The notes under the pieces were generated by a model. It was not told the DNA's origin, made no database searches, and saw nothing but the letters and a program-made list of their open reading frames with translations. A program made the translations under genes and the position numbers. Below are positions 1-11,680 of a stretch of 64,000 bases of DNA, piece by piece; positions within the stretch are counted from its first letter, which is position 1, and each line of letters begins with the position of its first letter. The stretch is from Bugula neritina. Taxonomy: Eukaryota > Bryozoa > Gymnolaemata > Cheilostomatida > Bugulidae. The DNA is taken from NCBI GenBank assembly GCA_964035545.1, contig OZ037768.1:16585375-16649374 (forward strand), in the 5' to 3' direction.

Positions 1-132
1 GGCAGGTATGGACGGAAGACTCAAAAGAGCCTCCCTCCCCTGTTCCAGGTGGGAGACTGGGCTTGGATGGTGAGCTATCGTAGGCGACGCGGACAGTCGG
101 CTAAACTTCAGCCCAAGTTCGTGGGTCTCTAT
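1..132 (+). pseudogene. 3' part of a dead Ty3/gypsy pol gene (first piece)
   Basis: Frame 3 reads through VGDW and the basic run SYRRRRGQSAK to FVGLY. It closely matches the C-terminal region after the integrase of the larger gypsy element at 49.95-50.05 kb (VGDWVW, SYHRRRGQSAK, FVGFY). The frame is interrupted at 132 by a MITE and resumes at 890. The 5' part of the element lies outside the window. Matching the two copies is a direct reading. Assignment to gypsy rests on the integrase and RT of the second copy. Confidence 0.75.
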
Positions 133-887
133 CACAGGATAGTTAAGGACATTTTCACTAAGAATATCATAAATTTCTCTCAAAATGTAGTTTAGGTTCT
201 TGAATAATATGGCTCTGTGGGTGGCATGCGTGTTGCCTACTTGCAATTGTTTAGCCTAAGATCAAACTACAACCAATAAGCAGCAACCTTCATTAGGGCT
301 GCGTAATCTATCAACATTCCATTATGGGCGATACATAAACAAAGTACAAAGCAAGCTATTCATTATAGCCTGCCAGCAAGCAAGCCTGTAATTAGCATGT
401 ACGCGCCAATATCTTCTCATCCCTACGTGCTCATTGAAGCGTGAAGTGCTGTGCGCTGCCAATTTACTATGAAAAAATATAGCATTTTCAGTGTATAAAT
501 CACCAATTTATGGGCAATCTAAAAGAGTTATTGGAAAAAGAAAAAAGTTGCACTGGAGAATTATCTCAGAATTCCAGCAGTGCAATTTTTATTCAGATAT
601 CATGTTTTCCTGCTGAGATATTTTACTGGTACTGAAAAGTCAGCTTTTCAGGCAAAATTGGCCAAAATTGGGCAGTTTTCTGTCTATAACTTTGCAAAAA
701 ACGTGAAAATTGTAATTTCCAAAAAACTTAACCTGGGGAAAAAGAAGATCTACAACATAGTTTTTAAATTTTTACTCTAGCACAATTAGGTGAGATTTTA
801 TTTTACTGGTACTGAATTCTTATATGATTACAATGCAAACCTCAGCAAGGCAGTTGCAGCTAACAGGTTGCCCTTAACTATCTTGTG
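133..887. mobile_element. Nonautonomous DNA transposon (MITE), AT target duplication
   Basis: The 755-bp insert starts CACAGGATAGTTAAGGAC and ends GCCCTTAACTATCTTGTG, an 18-bp terminal inverted repeat with two mismatches. It splits a gypsy pol reading frame. The flanks carry AT on both sides (131-132, 888-889), and removing insert plus one AT restores the pol codons seen uninterrupted near 50,047. There is no convincing ORF inside. An internal block (about 181-420) recurs inverted at about 1,720-1,935. The superfamily is not known. Confidence 0.7.
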
Positions 888-889
888 AT

Positions 890-1380
890 TGCGTGGTGGA
901 AGTGCTGCTCAACCACACATATACCGTGTAAAGCACTCGGGTCAGACTTCAGTCCAGAGTGAGCAGCGCTTGAAACCATACCACGCCAGCCCAGACGCGG
1001 TAGGACAGGCTCCACCCCTCCTGGAGCCCAATCGCCAACCCAACCAGCAGGGAAAAGTTACCAAACCCATGGAAGTGGAAATCTTCGCCCAGTGGAGACC
1101 GGAGCAAGAACAGTCCTCCCTGGTGGAACAGCAGCAGCAACGACAGAAACGAGAGCAGCAGACCACAAGCCCAGCACCTCCACCAGTGGAGGACGCCCCC
1201 ACCCGCAGTACGGGTGAAGACAGGGACCCCCCTACCGTAGTAGCTGAAGAGCCACCCACACCACAGGATCCAGTCTTCATGGGAAAAAGCCAGAGGGACA
1301 GAAGGCCACCCAGATATCTGGCTGACTATTACGTGGGACACATAGCGATGTCCCAACAGAGGAGTGGTACACCCAGTACA
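890..1380 (+). pseudogene. 3' part of a dead Ty3/gypsy pol gene (second piece)
   Basis: This continues the C-terminal pol tail after the MITE. It has the same order of motifs as 50,056-50,520: VVEVL, NHTY, SGQT, VQSEQRLKPYH, QAPPLLE, NRQPN, a Gln-rich stretch, then a basic RRPPRY motif. One extra base near 925-930 shifts the frame relative to the sister copy. The tail is Pro/Gln-rich and has no catalytic motif. It ends where MITE-like sequence begins. No LTR could be placed after it. Confidence 0.65.
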
Positions 1381-1690
1381 GGTAAAAACTCGTGCTCGTT
1401 CATGTTTGATCTAATTGGCTTATTATTATTTAGCGAGCACATTTCTTTTATTTTAATTCACGTTTTAGCTTTTAGCAAATTGAATTAAAACAGTTTCATA
1501 TAATTTGCATTTCCGCTTTTATAATATCTAATCTAATGGAGTCACTTTGCCGATGACGTAATTTTAAAAACAATCGTCTGTAGGCAAGCAGTGAAGTTTA
1601 ACGGTAACATCATTGGCTAATAAATTTTTGCACTCGCAACACACGCACTGTGTGTGGCAAGTCATTAGCGTGTATTCTCGTGTGGCCCTA
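1381..1690. mobile_element. Degenerate relative of the Harbinger-type MITE
   Basis: The stretch around 1,411-1,450 (CTAATTGGCTTATTATTATT, then AGCGAGCAC) matches the inside of the MITE at 3842-4185. The end CGTGTGGCCCTA at about 1,669-1,680 matches that element's terminal repeat. The left end cannot be placed. It looks like an older or partial copy. Confidence 0.45.
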
Positions 1691-1699
1691 CACTTAGAG

Positions 1700-1940
1700 A
1701 TAAGGAGATACTAATTTATAGATCAATAATTACAGGCTTGCTAGCTGACAGGCTAGTGAATAGCTTGCTGTATACATAGTTTATGGAGCAGCCACAATGG
1801 AATTTTTATAGATGATGCAGCCCTTAATTGAGGCAACATCATAGCGTAATCTCAGGCTAAAAAATTACATGTAAGCCACACACATGCCACCCACAGCTAG
1901 CAATAATATAGCAAGATTGTGAGTGAAATGTATGATATTA
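1700..1940. repeat. Partial inverted copy of the 133-887 MITE
   Basis: The reverse complement of this block aligns with about 181-420, including the shared GTGGGTGGCATG and the AGCAAGCCTGTAATTA segment. No terminal repeats are seen, so this is a fragment. Confidence 0.5.
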
Positions 1941-2146
1941 TCAGTGATATATAATACTGCATCTACTAATTTTCGGACTAATGCACCTTCGAAATAACAA
2001 ACCTTTTGCATAAGGGACCTTCGGAATATTGACTAGTCACCTGCATTGGTGTATATACTACTTTGATGTTTCCTAATAAATGGTAAATAATAATTTAGAA
2101 GATTTATTTTCTGTTTCAAATTTAAGTAAACAGAAACAAAAAATAC

Positions 2147-2405
2147 CTGTCTTATCCTTACAGCCAGTCCTCATATCACATCTCATACAGAATATCTGGT
2201 GACACTTGGAACACACTTCTGTCAGCTGTTCCTGTTTATGATGTTCACATTCAGTTATAGTATATCTTTGGGGAGAAGCTCTGTAGACCTCAATGGCAAT
2301 AAACTGATGTCTATCTCCCATCAGCTCTCTGTGATTCTGTATAAAGCTCAACAGTTTAGTTGATTGTATTTTCACCAACAAGTCTGTCATAGTTGACTCA
2401 CTGCA
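2147..2405 (-). CDS. TRIM-like gene, exon 3 (B-box 2)
   Basis: Coding exon 3 of the RING/B-box gene, read on the minus strand. The acceptor is TTTCACAG before TGCAGTGAG and the donor is AAGACAG followed by GTATTT. It is in phase with exon 2 and ends in phase 1. Residues CEHHKQEQLTEVC, then SKC, IFC and MRC form a B-box 2-like zinc site (C-x2-H, C-x2-C, C-x2-C, C). B-boxes pair with RING domains in TRIM E3 ligases, which is known for the family. The rest of the gene, perhaps a coiled coil and C-terminal domain, is not seen and should lie beyond position 1. Confidence is high for the domain and moderate for exact ends. Confidence 0.75.
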
Positions 2406-2530
2406 CTGTGAAACTGTGTGTTTAGTATAGCAAGTCACACAGACTCAACATTTCTTTTCAATAATATTCTACACACAAACCATAACTGGTTTAGTAACGA
2501 ACCTTGAGAAATGGTATAAGAAAGACTCAC

Positions 2531-2711
2531 TTCTCGATGCTGCTGACACAACTTCTTTTGACTCTCCACACAGAACACAACAGCTGCTGTTCCACCTTTA
2601 CACACATCGCAGGGAATGGGTGCAGGTTTAGGTGGAGTCTTGTATTCTAAGGGGTCTCCATACTGAGCTACCGGTAGTGTTGTGGGATCTGTGATGTCAT
2701 AGTGATCTTTC
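2531..2711 (-). CDS. TRIM-like gene, exon 2 (B-box 1)
   Basis: This exon is open for 60 codons, from KDHYDITD to CQQHRE. It is bounded by the acceptor TAATTTAG and the donor GAA/GTGAGT on the minus strand. Its first base completes the Arg codon left by exon 1 (AG + G), so the splice phases agree. CDVCKGG, VVFC, KLC and QQH form a B-box 1-like Cys/His pattern. There is no ATG, so it is missed by any search that needs a start codon. Confidence 0.75.
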
Positions 2712-3125
2712 CTAAATTATATAGCAATTAGTATGTTACCTGTGTTAGCTGTGTTTAGTATATCTCAAGTAATGAATTACTCCATCCACACACACAGCTA
2801 TATCCTTGACAAATACTTAAATACTCATCACACATTAACACACATTCATTATATAGACCAGAGGCTATCTCACAAACACACTTGACTATATTGTGTACTT
2901 AATATTATGCTGGAAAATAGTCATTCATAACAAAGAACTGCTACTCAACAAATAGATTCAATTGAAACTTGTATTGTAAAATTACAAAATAAATTACTAG
3001 TTGACTACTGAGTGAAGGCCATATTGTCAAAAATTATTTACTATTGTTGCAAGTTTGTGCAATGCAACTAATTACTGAGGTGTGAATTCTAAGGAGGCAA
3101 TACTACAACATAACCTCCTTGTTAT

Positions 3126-3599
<474 letters not shown>

Positions 3600-3841
3600 A
3601 GAGTGTTCAGTCAGTCAACATGTATTAGTGATTTGCCAATTATGGAGCTCAAACCTAGCTCTTTACAATTAGTTGAAAAGTATAAAGAACAGTAGTATAA
3701 TATCAGAACCATACAGTATAGTACCACAGTAATCCAAGAGAGAGTCACTGCAAAACAGCTTTCATTTATAGTGAGATACTAGCTTCTCATTAATCAGTTT
3801 CTTTGAGTCACATGCCTAACACTATTCCCCTGCCATTCTAA

Positions 3842-4185
3842 GCCTAGGGCCACATGGTGCGAATTTTCGCATGCGAAAATTGAAATCACAAGTAGCAAAG
3901 GTGTCCACTGTGCGCGTTGAGAAAACATTCGCACTTGTCCCTCAGCATTTTCAACGCAAGTGCGAATCGTCTCTGTCGTTGTCACCTAATTGGCTGGTAG
4001 TTATTCAGCGAGCCCAATTTCTTTATTTCAGTGCTACATTCCAGTAAATTGTGTTTTATTGAAAGCGAGCGGGATTTAAAAATGAAAGCTTTATCTATTA
4101 CGCATCACTGACGCTACAGTGGACACCTTTGCTACATGTGATTTCAATTTTCGCATGCGAAAATACGCACCGTGTGGCCCTAGGC
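3842..4185. mobile_element. Harbinger/PIF-type MITE, 344 bp, TAA duplication
   Basis: The terminal inverted repeats are about 68 bp and nearly perfect. The element starts GCCTAGGGCCACATGGTGCG and ends with its mirror image; each arm carries the palindrome TTTTCGCATGCGAAAA. TAA flanks both sides (3839-3841, 4186-4188), the 3-bp target site typical of PIF/Harbinger. There is no ORF of note. It sits in intron 1 of the TRIM-like gene. Confidence 0.85.
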
Positions 4186-5112
4186 TAACTGGTAGGAGTG
4201 GCGCGAAACGGTCATTTCATTATTCTTGGCAATGTGTCAAGAGCTAGTGCACCGTGAGTGTGTGTCACGTGTGAGTGTTGCCTGTCTAGTGCAGCTATCA
4301 TAATACAAATAAGTTGTAGTTACTAATCCATTACTAGTAGGATGACACATGCACATATTAACTATCTTCAGTGTAGTACTGCTATGTATGTGCAGCAGGT
4401 TGGGTCACAGTTTAAGTCAGAGGGGGGGTTGGCATAATATAGGCTCAAATCCTCAACACTATCCATCACTCAATACAAAGTAACACTGAATACAACTGAC
4501 ACATGGTAGAAGAAGTAATCAACTCATCAAAGCTAAAGGAGACACTCGATTTACAGATTATATTAGACACTGATTGACACCCCATAATATTATATTGTAC
4601 CAAACACAATTGTGACGGCCATCTAATAATCAATCAAAAGCTCAGCATTGGATTTAACTAAATAGGTCACAGAATCACTGGATTCCTGTCTAAAGGACTG
4701 ACTACTAATTGTCATAAGACCTGCTCTTTAGTCAAATAATTTCCCAGTGACTATGCTTGGCTTTGTCAATGGTTATTATGCTCTGGCAGCCTGGATGTTG
4801 GCCGAATTTTGAACAGCTAGTTGTAATAGTAGCAGCTGCTAGACTCTAGAGCTTTAAGTCTATCGCATTAGAACTAACGCTAACTGCTACTATAGAAGTG
4901 CCTCTCTCAACACTATATTAAAATAATATAATTCTACTCCTTACAGTTTACACATAACCATGGACAATAACCAGACACTCCACTCTCACTACACAATCAC
5001 TACATACTAGTAAACTATAATACTTTGTGCCACAGCAACTGTGTTGTCATGAAAACATCACACATGTTTATAATCACAGGAAAGAAGATAGTAAACACAA
5101 GTCAATCCAACA

Positions 5113-5131
5113 CAGTGGTTCCCAACCTGGG
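5113..5131 (+). mobile_element. Orphan hAT-like terminus
   Basis: CAGTGGTTCCCAACCTGGG resembles the classic terminal repeat of hAT transposons. No matching opposite end was found downstream within about 500 bp, so this is at most a remnant. Confidence 0.35.
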
Positions 5132-5911
5132 AGATTCCCTATATAGGAAGGAATTTGGCTTTTTAGATGGAGCTGGGATTTCGATTCTAAAAATTTCAAG
5201 CAGTTTGTTGAAGACTTTTGAGCTCTTGCAAGTTAAATGTACATGTATATCTATAAGCCTTCTTCTTAGCTTATCTATTTAACCAATTCTGCAATCCCAG
5301 TGTACTTCTACATGAATGTGTTTTTAATTACAATATTGGGGTGGGAGTTTAAGGGTTGGGGTGGGAGGTTTGAAAGCAAGCTGGCACAATATCATCAGCT
5401 GCAGCCATACTATTAATACTTGAGCTGCTCTGTGTTTTACACATGCATAATATAATTATCAGAAATAGTTATATTATATTCAAATGTAATAGAAAAAATA
5501 TTGCATTGTAATTTATATTATCATTACGTAAGTCATAAAAATTTTCGTTTTCTGAAGGGGGGAGGAATTAATAGTAAACATTTATGAGTGGGAACGATAT
5601 GAAAAAGGTTGGTCTAACAAGTCTTGTACTGTATGAGAACAAAATAATAAATGAGGAGACAACCCCAATCCCATGACATCCACAATTCAACAAGAGAGGA
5701 CAGCTGATGATGTAATCTACATAACAGCTATTTTTGTACCTAATGCATGAAAAGATATCCACACACTTCACAAGTTGGTGACCAGAGTTCACATAGAACA
5801 TACAGTATTGTTTGCTTTTCATAGGCACAGATCAGACAACTCCTCAATGATAGTGAGAAAATCATATCCAAGCCTATGACATGATATATTGTGTTATGTA
5901 CTGAAACTCAC

Positions 5912-6093
5912 CTACAATAAGCACATCTGATATGATCCTTCCTACCACCGATGTCAGTCTTCAAACATCTCATGCAGTACACATGCAGACAGGGCAGAGT
6001 TCTGGGATCTTCAAGTTTGTTGAAGTACTGCGAGCAGTACCCACAGCGATACGAATTGTTGAGTCTTTTTTTCACAACTCTGGATTCTGCCAT
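5912..6093 (-). CDS. TRIM-like gene, exon 1 (RING finger)
   Basis: First coding exon. It starts at the ATG at 6093 (AACCAAG before ATG), giving MAESRVVKKR. An in-frame upstream ATG at 6153 is less likely because a good acceptor (CTTTTACAG) lies between. CGYCSQYF, then LPCLHVYC, MRC and CAYC give the C-x2-C, C-x-H-x2-C-x2-C and C-x2-C spacing of a C3HC4 RING, the E2-binding zinc fold of ubiquitin ligases. The donor is TGTAG/GTGAGT, phase 2, and matches exon 2 over a 3.2-kb intron. Product: a RING, B-box 1, B-box 2 protein, at least 207 residues so far. It is likely a TRIM E3 ligase; the ligase role is inferred from the family. Confidence 0.8.
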
Positions 6094-7752
6094 CTTGGTT
6101 ATATGATAAGGAAATCCTGTAAAAGATACACTACATCTGTGAAGGCTTCCCAACCAAAGACTGGCCTATTCTAAGTCTTAACTTAAACTATTAACAACAA
6201 AGCATCCAAATAAAGACATGAAAAATAATGTTAAACAAAGGCAGTTAATAACACTGGTATACATGATATAGTCAGCTACAACATGCTGAGCTCACAGCGG
6301 CGTCACCTGTCTAACAAAGGCTGTATTGTTTTCATTATCATCACTGAATAGGTTTTTTGCGGGTGACTCACACTCCATATTATATACAATAAATATGAAG
6401 CAATGTTGTGCGCTTCAGTGAACACTTTTCTTTTACTTCTATTGAACACCACCAATCAAGTGTTTCCAATATGTAGAGGAGAAGTGAAATATTAAGAATA
6501 CCAGTGAGTTATGTATTACTTTTATGAACAATTAAACAGCAGAATTGGGCTCAGCTGCTTATTCCCTCATTCAGAGTTATGTATTACTCTGTATGATATA
6601 GTAAAAAAAATTTATGAACAAACAGCACTCACTTTCAGCAGCTTATATTGTATTTAGGCTGAGAATGTTTTAAACTCATAATATACTCATACTTTTAATA
6701 AAACTAGACTCATTTTATAATTATTAGCATCCTGTAATCAGTTTATCATAGCTGTATGTACTCATATTTTGGTATACATATATAATTGCTATGTTTGTAT
6801 TGAAGTTATATTCCATAATACAATACAATACTTTTTTATCCTTATTTCACCTTGAGATACATTATTTCATTAGTCGTCAAAGCCACTCTGCATTTGTTTA
6901 AGGTATAACTAGATGTTTAACCTGTAGAAAGAACCAATGATAATGAAATTTTTAGCTCTATAGTAATTATAAAATATTTTCATAATTACTGCAGCCAAAA
7001 ATATGGTAATGTATTATCATACATTTAATTTCAGCTTTTTTCAAACACGATCAATTATGTAGCGGAAACTGCTAGAAAATTTTGCCTAATATGAGAAATT
7101 AGCCTAGAAACTATATATAGTGCATTAACTTAAATTCTTTTTGAGCCACAAAAATATTTCCAAATAATACATTGTCAAGTTTCTTTTTAAAATTTTAGTT
7201 TCTTTATAAATATCAGACCTTCTACATATACAAAAGCATATAGCTAAATACATTATTTATTAAACTAGATTGTACGATGTAGTCAGAGTGTTCTGCTCTG
7301 TATACCCAACGTACTATGACAACTTTGTATACTTAGCGTACTATAACAAGGAAGACAGGTGCTTTAATTTGTCACACTATCACAGACTACGTGATGTCTG
7401 TGTAACGTTTAGGTGTGTAGTAATCTATGCTAAGCAACTAACTTGGAAAAGTCTTTTGTAAATATTATCTATAGCCAATGAAGACCCAACCAATAGCAGT
7501 ACAGGTGCTGATAACTATACCAAGATCTGTATATGTAGTGCTCAAATCTCTTCTGCATTAAAGAAACAATATAATATATTTGAAGAATAATTTGTTTGAT
7601 TAAAAAACATAAGATTTTACCCTAGAGACACAAGTGATGTAGAAATGAGTACCTTGAGAAAATTCACTAAATAAGATGATATACTGAATAGTTATATAAT
7701 TATCACATTATTCTTTGAATATAAATACTGATGTTACAGTTAAATTACTCAC
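6094..7752. other. 5' region of the TRIM-like gene, no other gene seen
   Basis: AT-rich sequence without a credible coding frame. It probably contains the 5' UTR intron: an acceptor-like CTTTTACAG sits about 28 bases before the ATG. A strong donor (TTTTGAG/GTGAGT on the minus strand) ends at 7753, so a noncoding first exon just above 7753 is possible. Confidence 0.35.
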
Positions 7753-8046
7753 CTCAAAAGTTGAACTGATATTTCTTACTTTATGTTGTCAAGAGTTGCT
7801 AGGAGAACTTGTATACAGTAAGCTGGATGACGGTCAAATGATGACTATGCAGTCACATGACCTGCATGTGTTTAAGTGTAGAAAGTGATAGAACCTGACT
7901 CTTGTGTTTTCACATTCCATGTATTCACTATAGATGAAAGGATTTGAACAATCAATTAGAATAGCATTCATGCACAGCAGAGACTTGAAATACTGATACT
8001 CAATGCAGAATAAACAAAAGATACTTATTTCCATTTGAATAGCATC

Positions 8047-8160
<114 letters not shown>

Positions 8161-8161
8161 C

Positions 8162-8446
8162 CACAAAGCCTCTTTCCTACATGCAGATAAAGCCAACAGC
8201 ACGCAACTCAGCAGACACATCTGGAATTTAAATGACAACAACACAAAATTCAGCTTAAAATGGAATATTTTAAAAATTTGCAAATCATACTCAAACCTAA
8301 CCAACAGATGTAACTTATGCAACTATGAGAAGTATATGATTTTAAAACAACCGGAATTATCTTCCCTCAACAAACGAAAAGAGCTTTCCACCACATGTAG
8401 ACATAAACGCAAATTTTTACTTGTGCACTTAACAGACGCTAGTTAA
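8162..8446 (+). pseudogene. 5'-truncated Penelope-like element, GIY-YIG C-terminus
   Basis: An open frame of 94 codons ends at TAA 8444-8446. It aligns along its length with the last part of the intact PLE protein at 61.2-63.3 kb. Shared blocks are SRHIWNL, LKWNIL, CNLCNYEKY, PELSSLNKR and CRHKRKFLL, against SKHIWTL, ISWKIL, CQLCSWEKF, PQLSSLNKR and CRHGSKFLL. It is clearly a different, diverged lineage. It has no ATG and no RT, and it starts inside the GIY-YIG nuclease domain (HKASF). Truncation at a TA tract fits 5'-incomplete reverse transcription. Confidence 0.8.
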
Positions 8447-8514
8447 AATATTCCAGCGTAGTAATACACTAATAATACTAATTTCAAAACAAAATCACTC
8501 AAGCGTACACACAA

Positions 8515-8561
8515 CGACCTGATGATCGTAGCTCGCACTACGTGAAACAATATTGTAGTCG
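8515..8561 (+). ncRNA. Hammerhead ribozyme of the truncated PLE
   Basis: The core CTGATGA (8519-8525) is followed by stem II (CGTAG with CTACG, loop CTCGCA, after a U-U mismatch at its base), then GAAA (8544-8547). Stem III is ACAA/TTGT (8547-8556), and the cleavable base is A8557. Stem I is CGAC (8515-8518) with GTCG (8558-8561). All catalytic core bases of a hammerhead are present in the same strand and position relative to the ORF as in the intact PLE. Stem I is only 4 bp by eye. Hammerheads in PLE repeats are known from the family. Confidence 0.65.
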
Positions 8562-8674
8562 ATAAAATGAAGATCTAAGTTTATTTTTATATCCAAAATT
8601 GTATTAGTACCAAATATAAATACTCTATTTTTCGAAATATTGAGTTCTTTTGATTCATTTTTAATTATAGAAAC

Positions 8675-8898
<224 letters not shown>

Positions 8899-9063
8899 AT
8901 CATCATTAACAGTTACTTTTTGAAGTGCAACCATTTAATAAAGTTTGCGAAGTAATATTACTAAAGTGTATTTATTATCTGTGACAACATTACCCAAGTA
9001 GTAAAGTTAGAAACTTTATAGTCTGAGAATTTATTATTTCTGTCAAAACACTTATATGCTCAC

Positions 9064-9175
9064 TCAGATGATGAGCGTTGCCTGTGTTCTCCAATGACGA
9101 CTCATTGAAGTGTTCTACTTCTGTTTGTCCTGTGATGCACATCTTGCATTGATGAGGGTTGATTGATGCCAACAA
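9064..9175 (-). CDS. Small duplicated exon, unknown function
   Basis: On the minus strand, TTTTTTGTGAAG precedes and CTGA/GTGAGC follows. It encodes about 37 residues (LLASINPHQ, KMCITGQTEVEHF). A second copy at 42,719-42,833 has the same splice signals and differs by substitutions and one 3-base step, so the frame is kept. No domain is recognised and no partner exons are identified. It could be a real exon or a chance frame in a young duplication. Confidence 0.35.
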
Positions 9176-9974
9176 CTTCACAAAAAAGGAAAATTAATAA
9201 TCTATTTGCTGCTTTTTACAACATACAAAACACTCTGCTGCTGGTAACCATGGATATAGTCATGATATTAGGTATACATTATATCATTGAGGGAACTTAA
9301 ATGTATTTGACTGAATACACATTGTGATTTATTTGCTTTCTAAAATGCAGCTAAATCATATTTACTTCATTTGATAATGTTGATATCATAATAGGTACAC
9401 TGTTCTTTTAACAAATTAACCAAAGCTAGCAAACATTTAAAAATTAAGCTATTGAAATGTGCAATTCTTAGTACTTAAGTACAGTGGTAGTTTAGCTCTA
9501 TATAAAACCAATTTTCATATCTATTTTTCATAAGATTAAGTTGCTTATATCGAAAACTGTAGATTAAGGATCAAACTGCTATCAACTCTGTTAGTGCATA
9601 TCTTCCATATTTTACATTGCTTTTATTGAAATATAAATGATTATACATATGAAAGCTACAAAATGGATTTTAATTGTATGTTAGAATTTGATCATTTCTG
9701 ACTTCTGTATATTTAAGACAGGCTTGTCAGCCTACTGCATTAGTGATACTCAGTAAGTGTAGTATAATTAGTGAAAATATAAACAATAATTGTACATTAA
9801 TAATTATCTTCCATAAACAAAAAATACCCTGCAAACATCCCATGCACTACTTTATAGTGTAGGAAAAGTATATAAGTATATATATAAAAGTATATATGCG
9901 ACCGTAAATTATGAAAATATATTTATACACATAACTATGATATATGCATGATACTATATTATCTTATGTGTAAG

Positions 9975-10109
9975 TCCCAACAAGAAACTCTCCCTTCAAG
10001 ACAGATGAAAACCTGGTATCCAGGAGAGAATGATAATGAAGAGATGAGTGAACCTGAATGCATTGACTCCATGTCTATGTCACCTTATGTTTCTGATCTT
10101 GAGAGATAG
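9975..10109 (+). pseudogene. Acidic terminal exon, type X, copy 1 (damaged)
   Basis: The frame SQQETLP, MKTWYPG, EMSEPE, SMSPYVSDLE ends early at TAG 10107-10109, where other X copies read on. The acceptor is GTAAG instead of GTAG/G, shifting the junction by one base as in the copy at 41.9 kb. Confidence 0.5.
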
Positions 10110-10416
10110 AATAGAGTCAGTAGAGAAGAGAATATGGAGATAGTGACTCGTCATCTACTTATAATCTAACTCTTTCTACATCAGGGAATATGAAATATGA
10201 AACGTATTTCAATTTAAACACACGGCCTTTGTTAAGGTTTCGAAATTGTTTGATTTTCAACTACTAAGACATTGAAATCTTTTGAAAGACAACTCCAATT
10301 ATCCTCACATGCAGTTTTCCATCTTTTATAAATGATACAAACAATTAGGTGTAATTTAACTGTGCGTCAACAGATCACTACCAAAACTCAATTTTAGGTT
10401 TTATTGTGTTATTATA

Positions 10417-10545
10417 GGAGGTCTCAGAACAGATATCCAATTGACAGTCTCTTCTTTTGTGTCAGGCATAGAAGTCTCAGATAATGAAGAATATGGTTGT
10501 ATAATACTAAGATTAACTGCCTTTGTAAGATGTACCTTACAGACT
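10417..10545 (+). pseudogene. Acidic terminal exon, type Y, copy 1 (internally deleted)
   Basis: After TTATTATAG the sequence begins like a Y1 exon (AGGTCTCAGAACA). It then jumps to the SFVSGIEVSDNEEYGC region, lacking the central MIGRELEESSDCES part. Confidence 0.45.
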
Positions 10546-10601
10546 AACAGACTAACATAACTAACAGACCCAAATACAGTGTTGACAAAGGAGCTGTATA
10601 T

Positions 10602-10911
10602 TGTAATGGTTTTCAGAATTAGGGTTGATATGCAATCCAGAGAGTCTATTTACTTGCTAGAGAACTTCACCAGGATAAGTCGAGTGAACGAGTATATATT
10701 TTAAGCACAAGAACACATTACAAAAACTATACAAATACATTCAATAATTCTACACATCTAGATTATTCAGCACTCTAACTTCGACTGACTAACAGCGGGG
10801 AAAACTAACTATTGCTACTAACTATGAAAGCCGCTAATTGGCTGTCCATTGTTTCGGGTCAATTAGGTGACCCTGCGTATTGCGCTGCTGGTAGCTCCAC
10901 GAGCCACCACA
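10602..10911. mobile_element. Possible solo LTR, ATAT duplication
   Basis: The 310-bp insert starts TGTAATGG and ends CCACCACA, with ATAT on both sides (598-601 and 912-915 of the 10-kb block). It is more GC-rich toward its end and lies between two parts that are contiguous by homology in other copies of the unit. TG..CA ends and a 4-bp duplication fit a solo LTR. It shows no obvious match to the gypsy element at 45 kb. Confidence 0.4.
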
Positions 10912-11680
10912 ATATTTACATTTTGAACTCCATTCTGGCTAAATAAGAAACTAAATATCCCAGATGTTGAAATCCAGTTTCCTTAAGACTATTAATATTT
11001 ATAGAAACGGTTTACTACAGTTAACATAATTTGTATATTTTTATATGTCTTGCTAACTTGACTCAGCATTGTGGAGTTATGCACCCTTATCCATTACAGT
11101 TTAGGCCTACTCTCAGATGATAAACAAAGTATGAGAGCTCACTGGCGGCCGTGGCAACAAGCTTTAATTGTTGAATTTAAAGATATTACCAAAAATAGAG
11201 TTTACCTTATATGTAATGCAAATTTTACAATTTTTGTATCAACAACGTTGGCATATTTGTTATTTCTCATGTATCAACATTGGCAAGTTTTAAAATTAGT
11301 ATTCCATAGTATAATTGCTATAACTTTAGGCTTTTTTAGCCTATGGTTGTTATTGCACAACTACCTACTTGTATATAGCTACCATGCAATATTTTATATG
11401 TTTTGATAATAAATGTAGACTGTTTATAGAGTGAATAATCTGTTTTAGCATTTTAGCAATTTTCATTTCAAAGCAAAATTAATGTTTATTGCAATGCAGC
11501 TAATATAAAGTATCTTTCTTATAAAATGAGTTTTGAATGTCAATTCCTATAGAAGCATTTTTAAAGATTAATATATGCAGTGTTGCATAATCACTAGTTG
11601 TAGTGCATTTTATTTGATTTTCATAATAGTATACATAATGTATGCAGTCAGAAAGTCACAGAAGATAATTTATAATACCG

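Noticed and set aside
133-887. Helitron (inserts between A and T, starts with TC if shifted by one base)
   Set aside because: The right end lacks CTRR and a 3' hairpin, and there are clear 18-bp terminal inverted repeats.
942-1356. Minus-strand Cys/Ser-rich ORFs
   Set aside because: They are antisense shadows of the Gln/Pro-rich gypsy tail on the plus strand.
11071-11406. 111-residue hydrophobic ORF that could be a membrane protein
   Set aside because: It lies in unit flank. The homologous stretches at 25.0 and 36.1 kb do not keep the frame, and the hydrophobic look comes from AT-rich codons.
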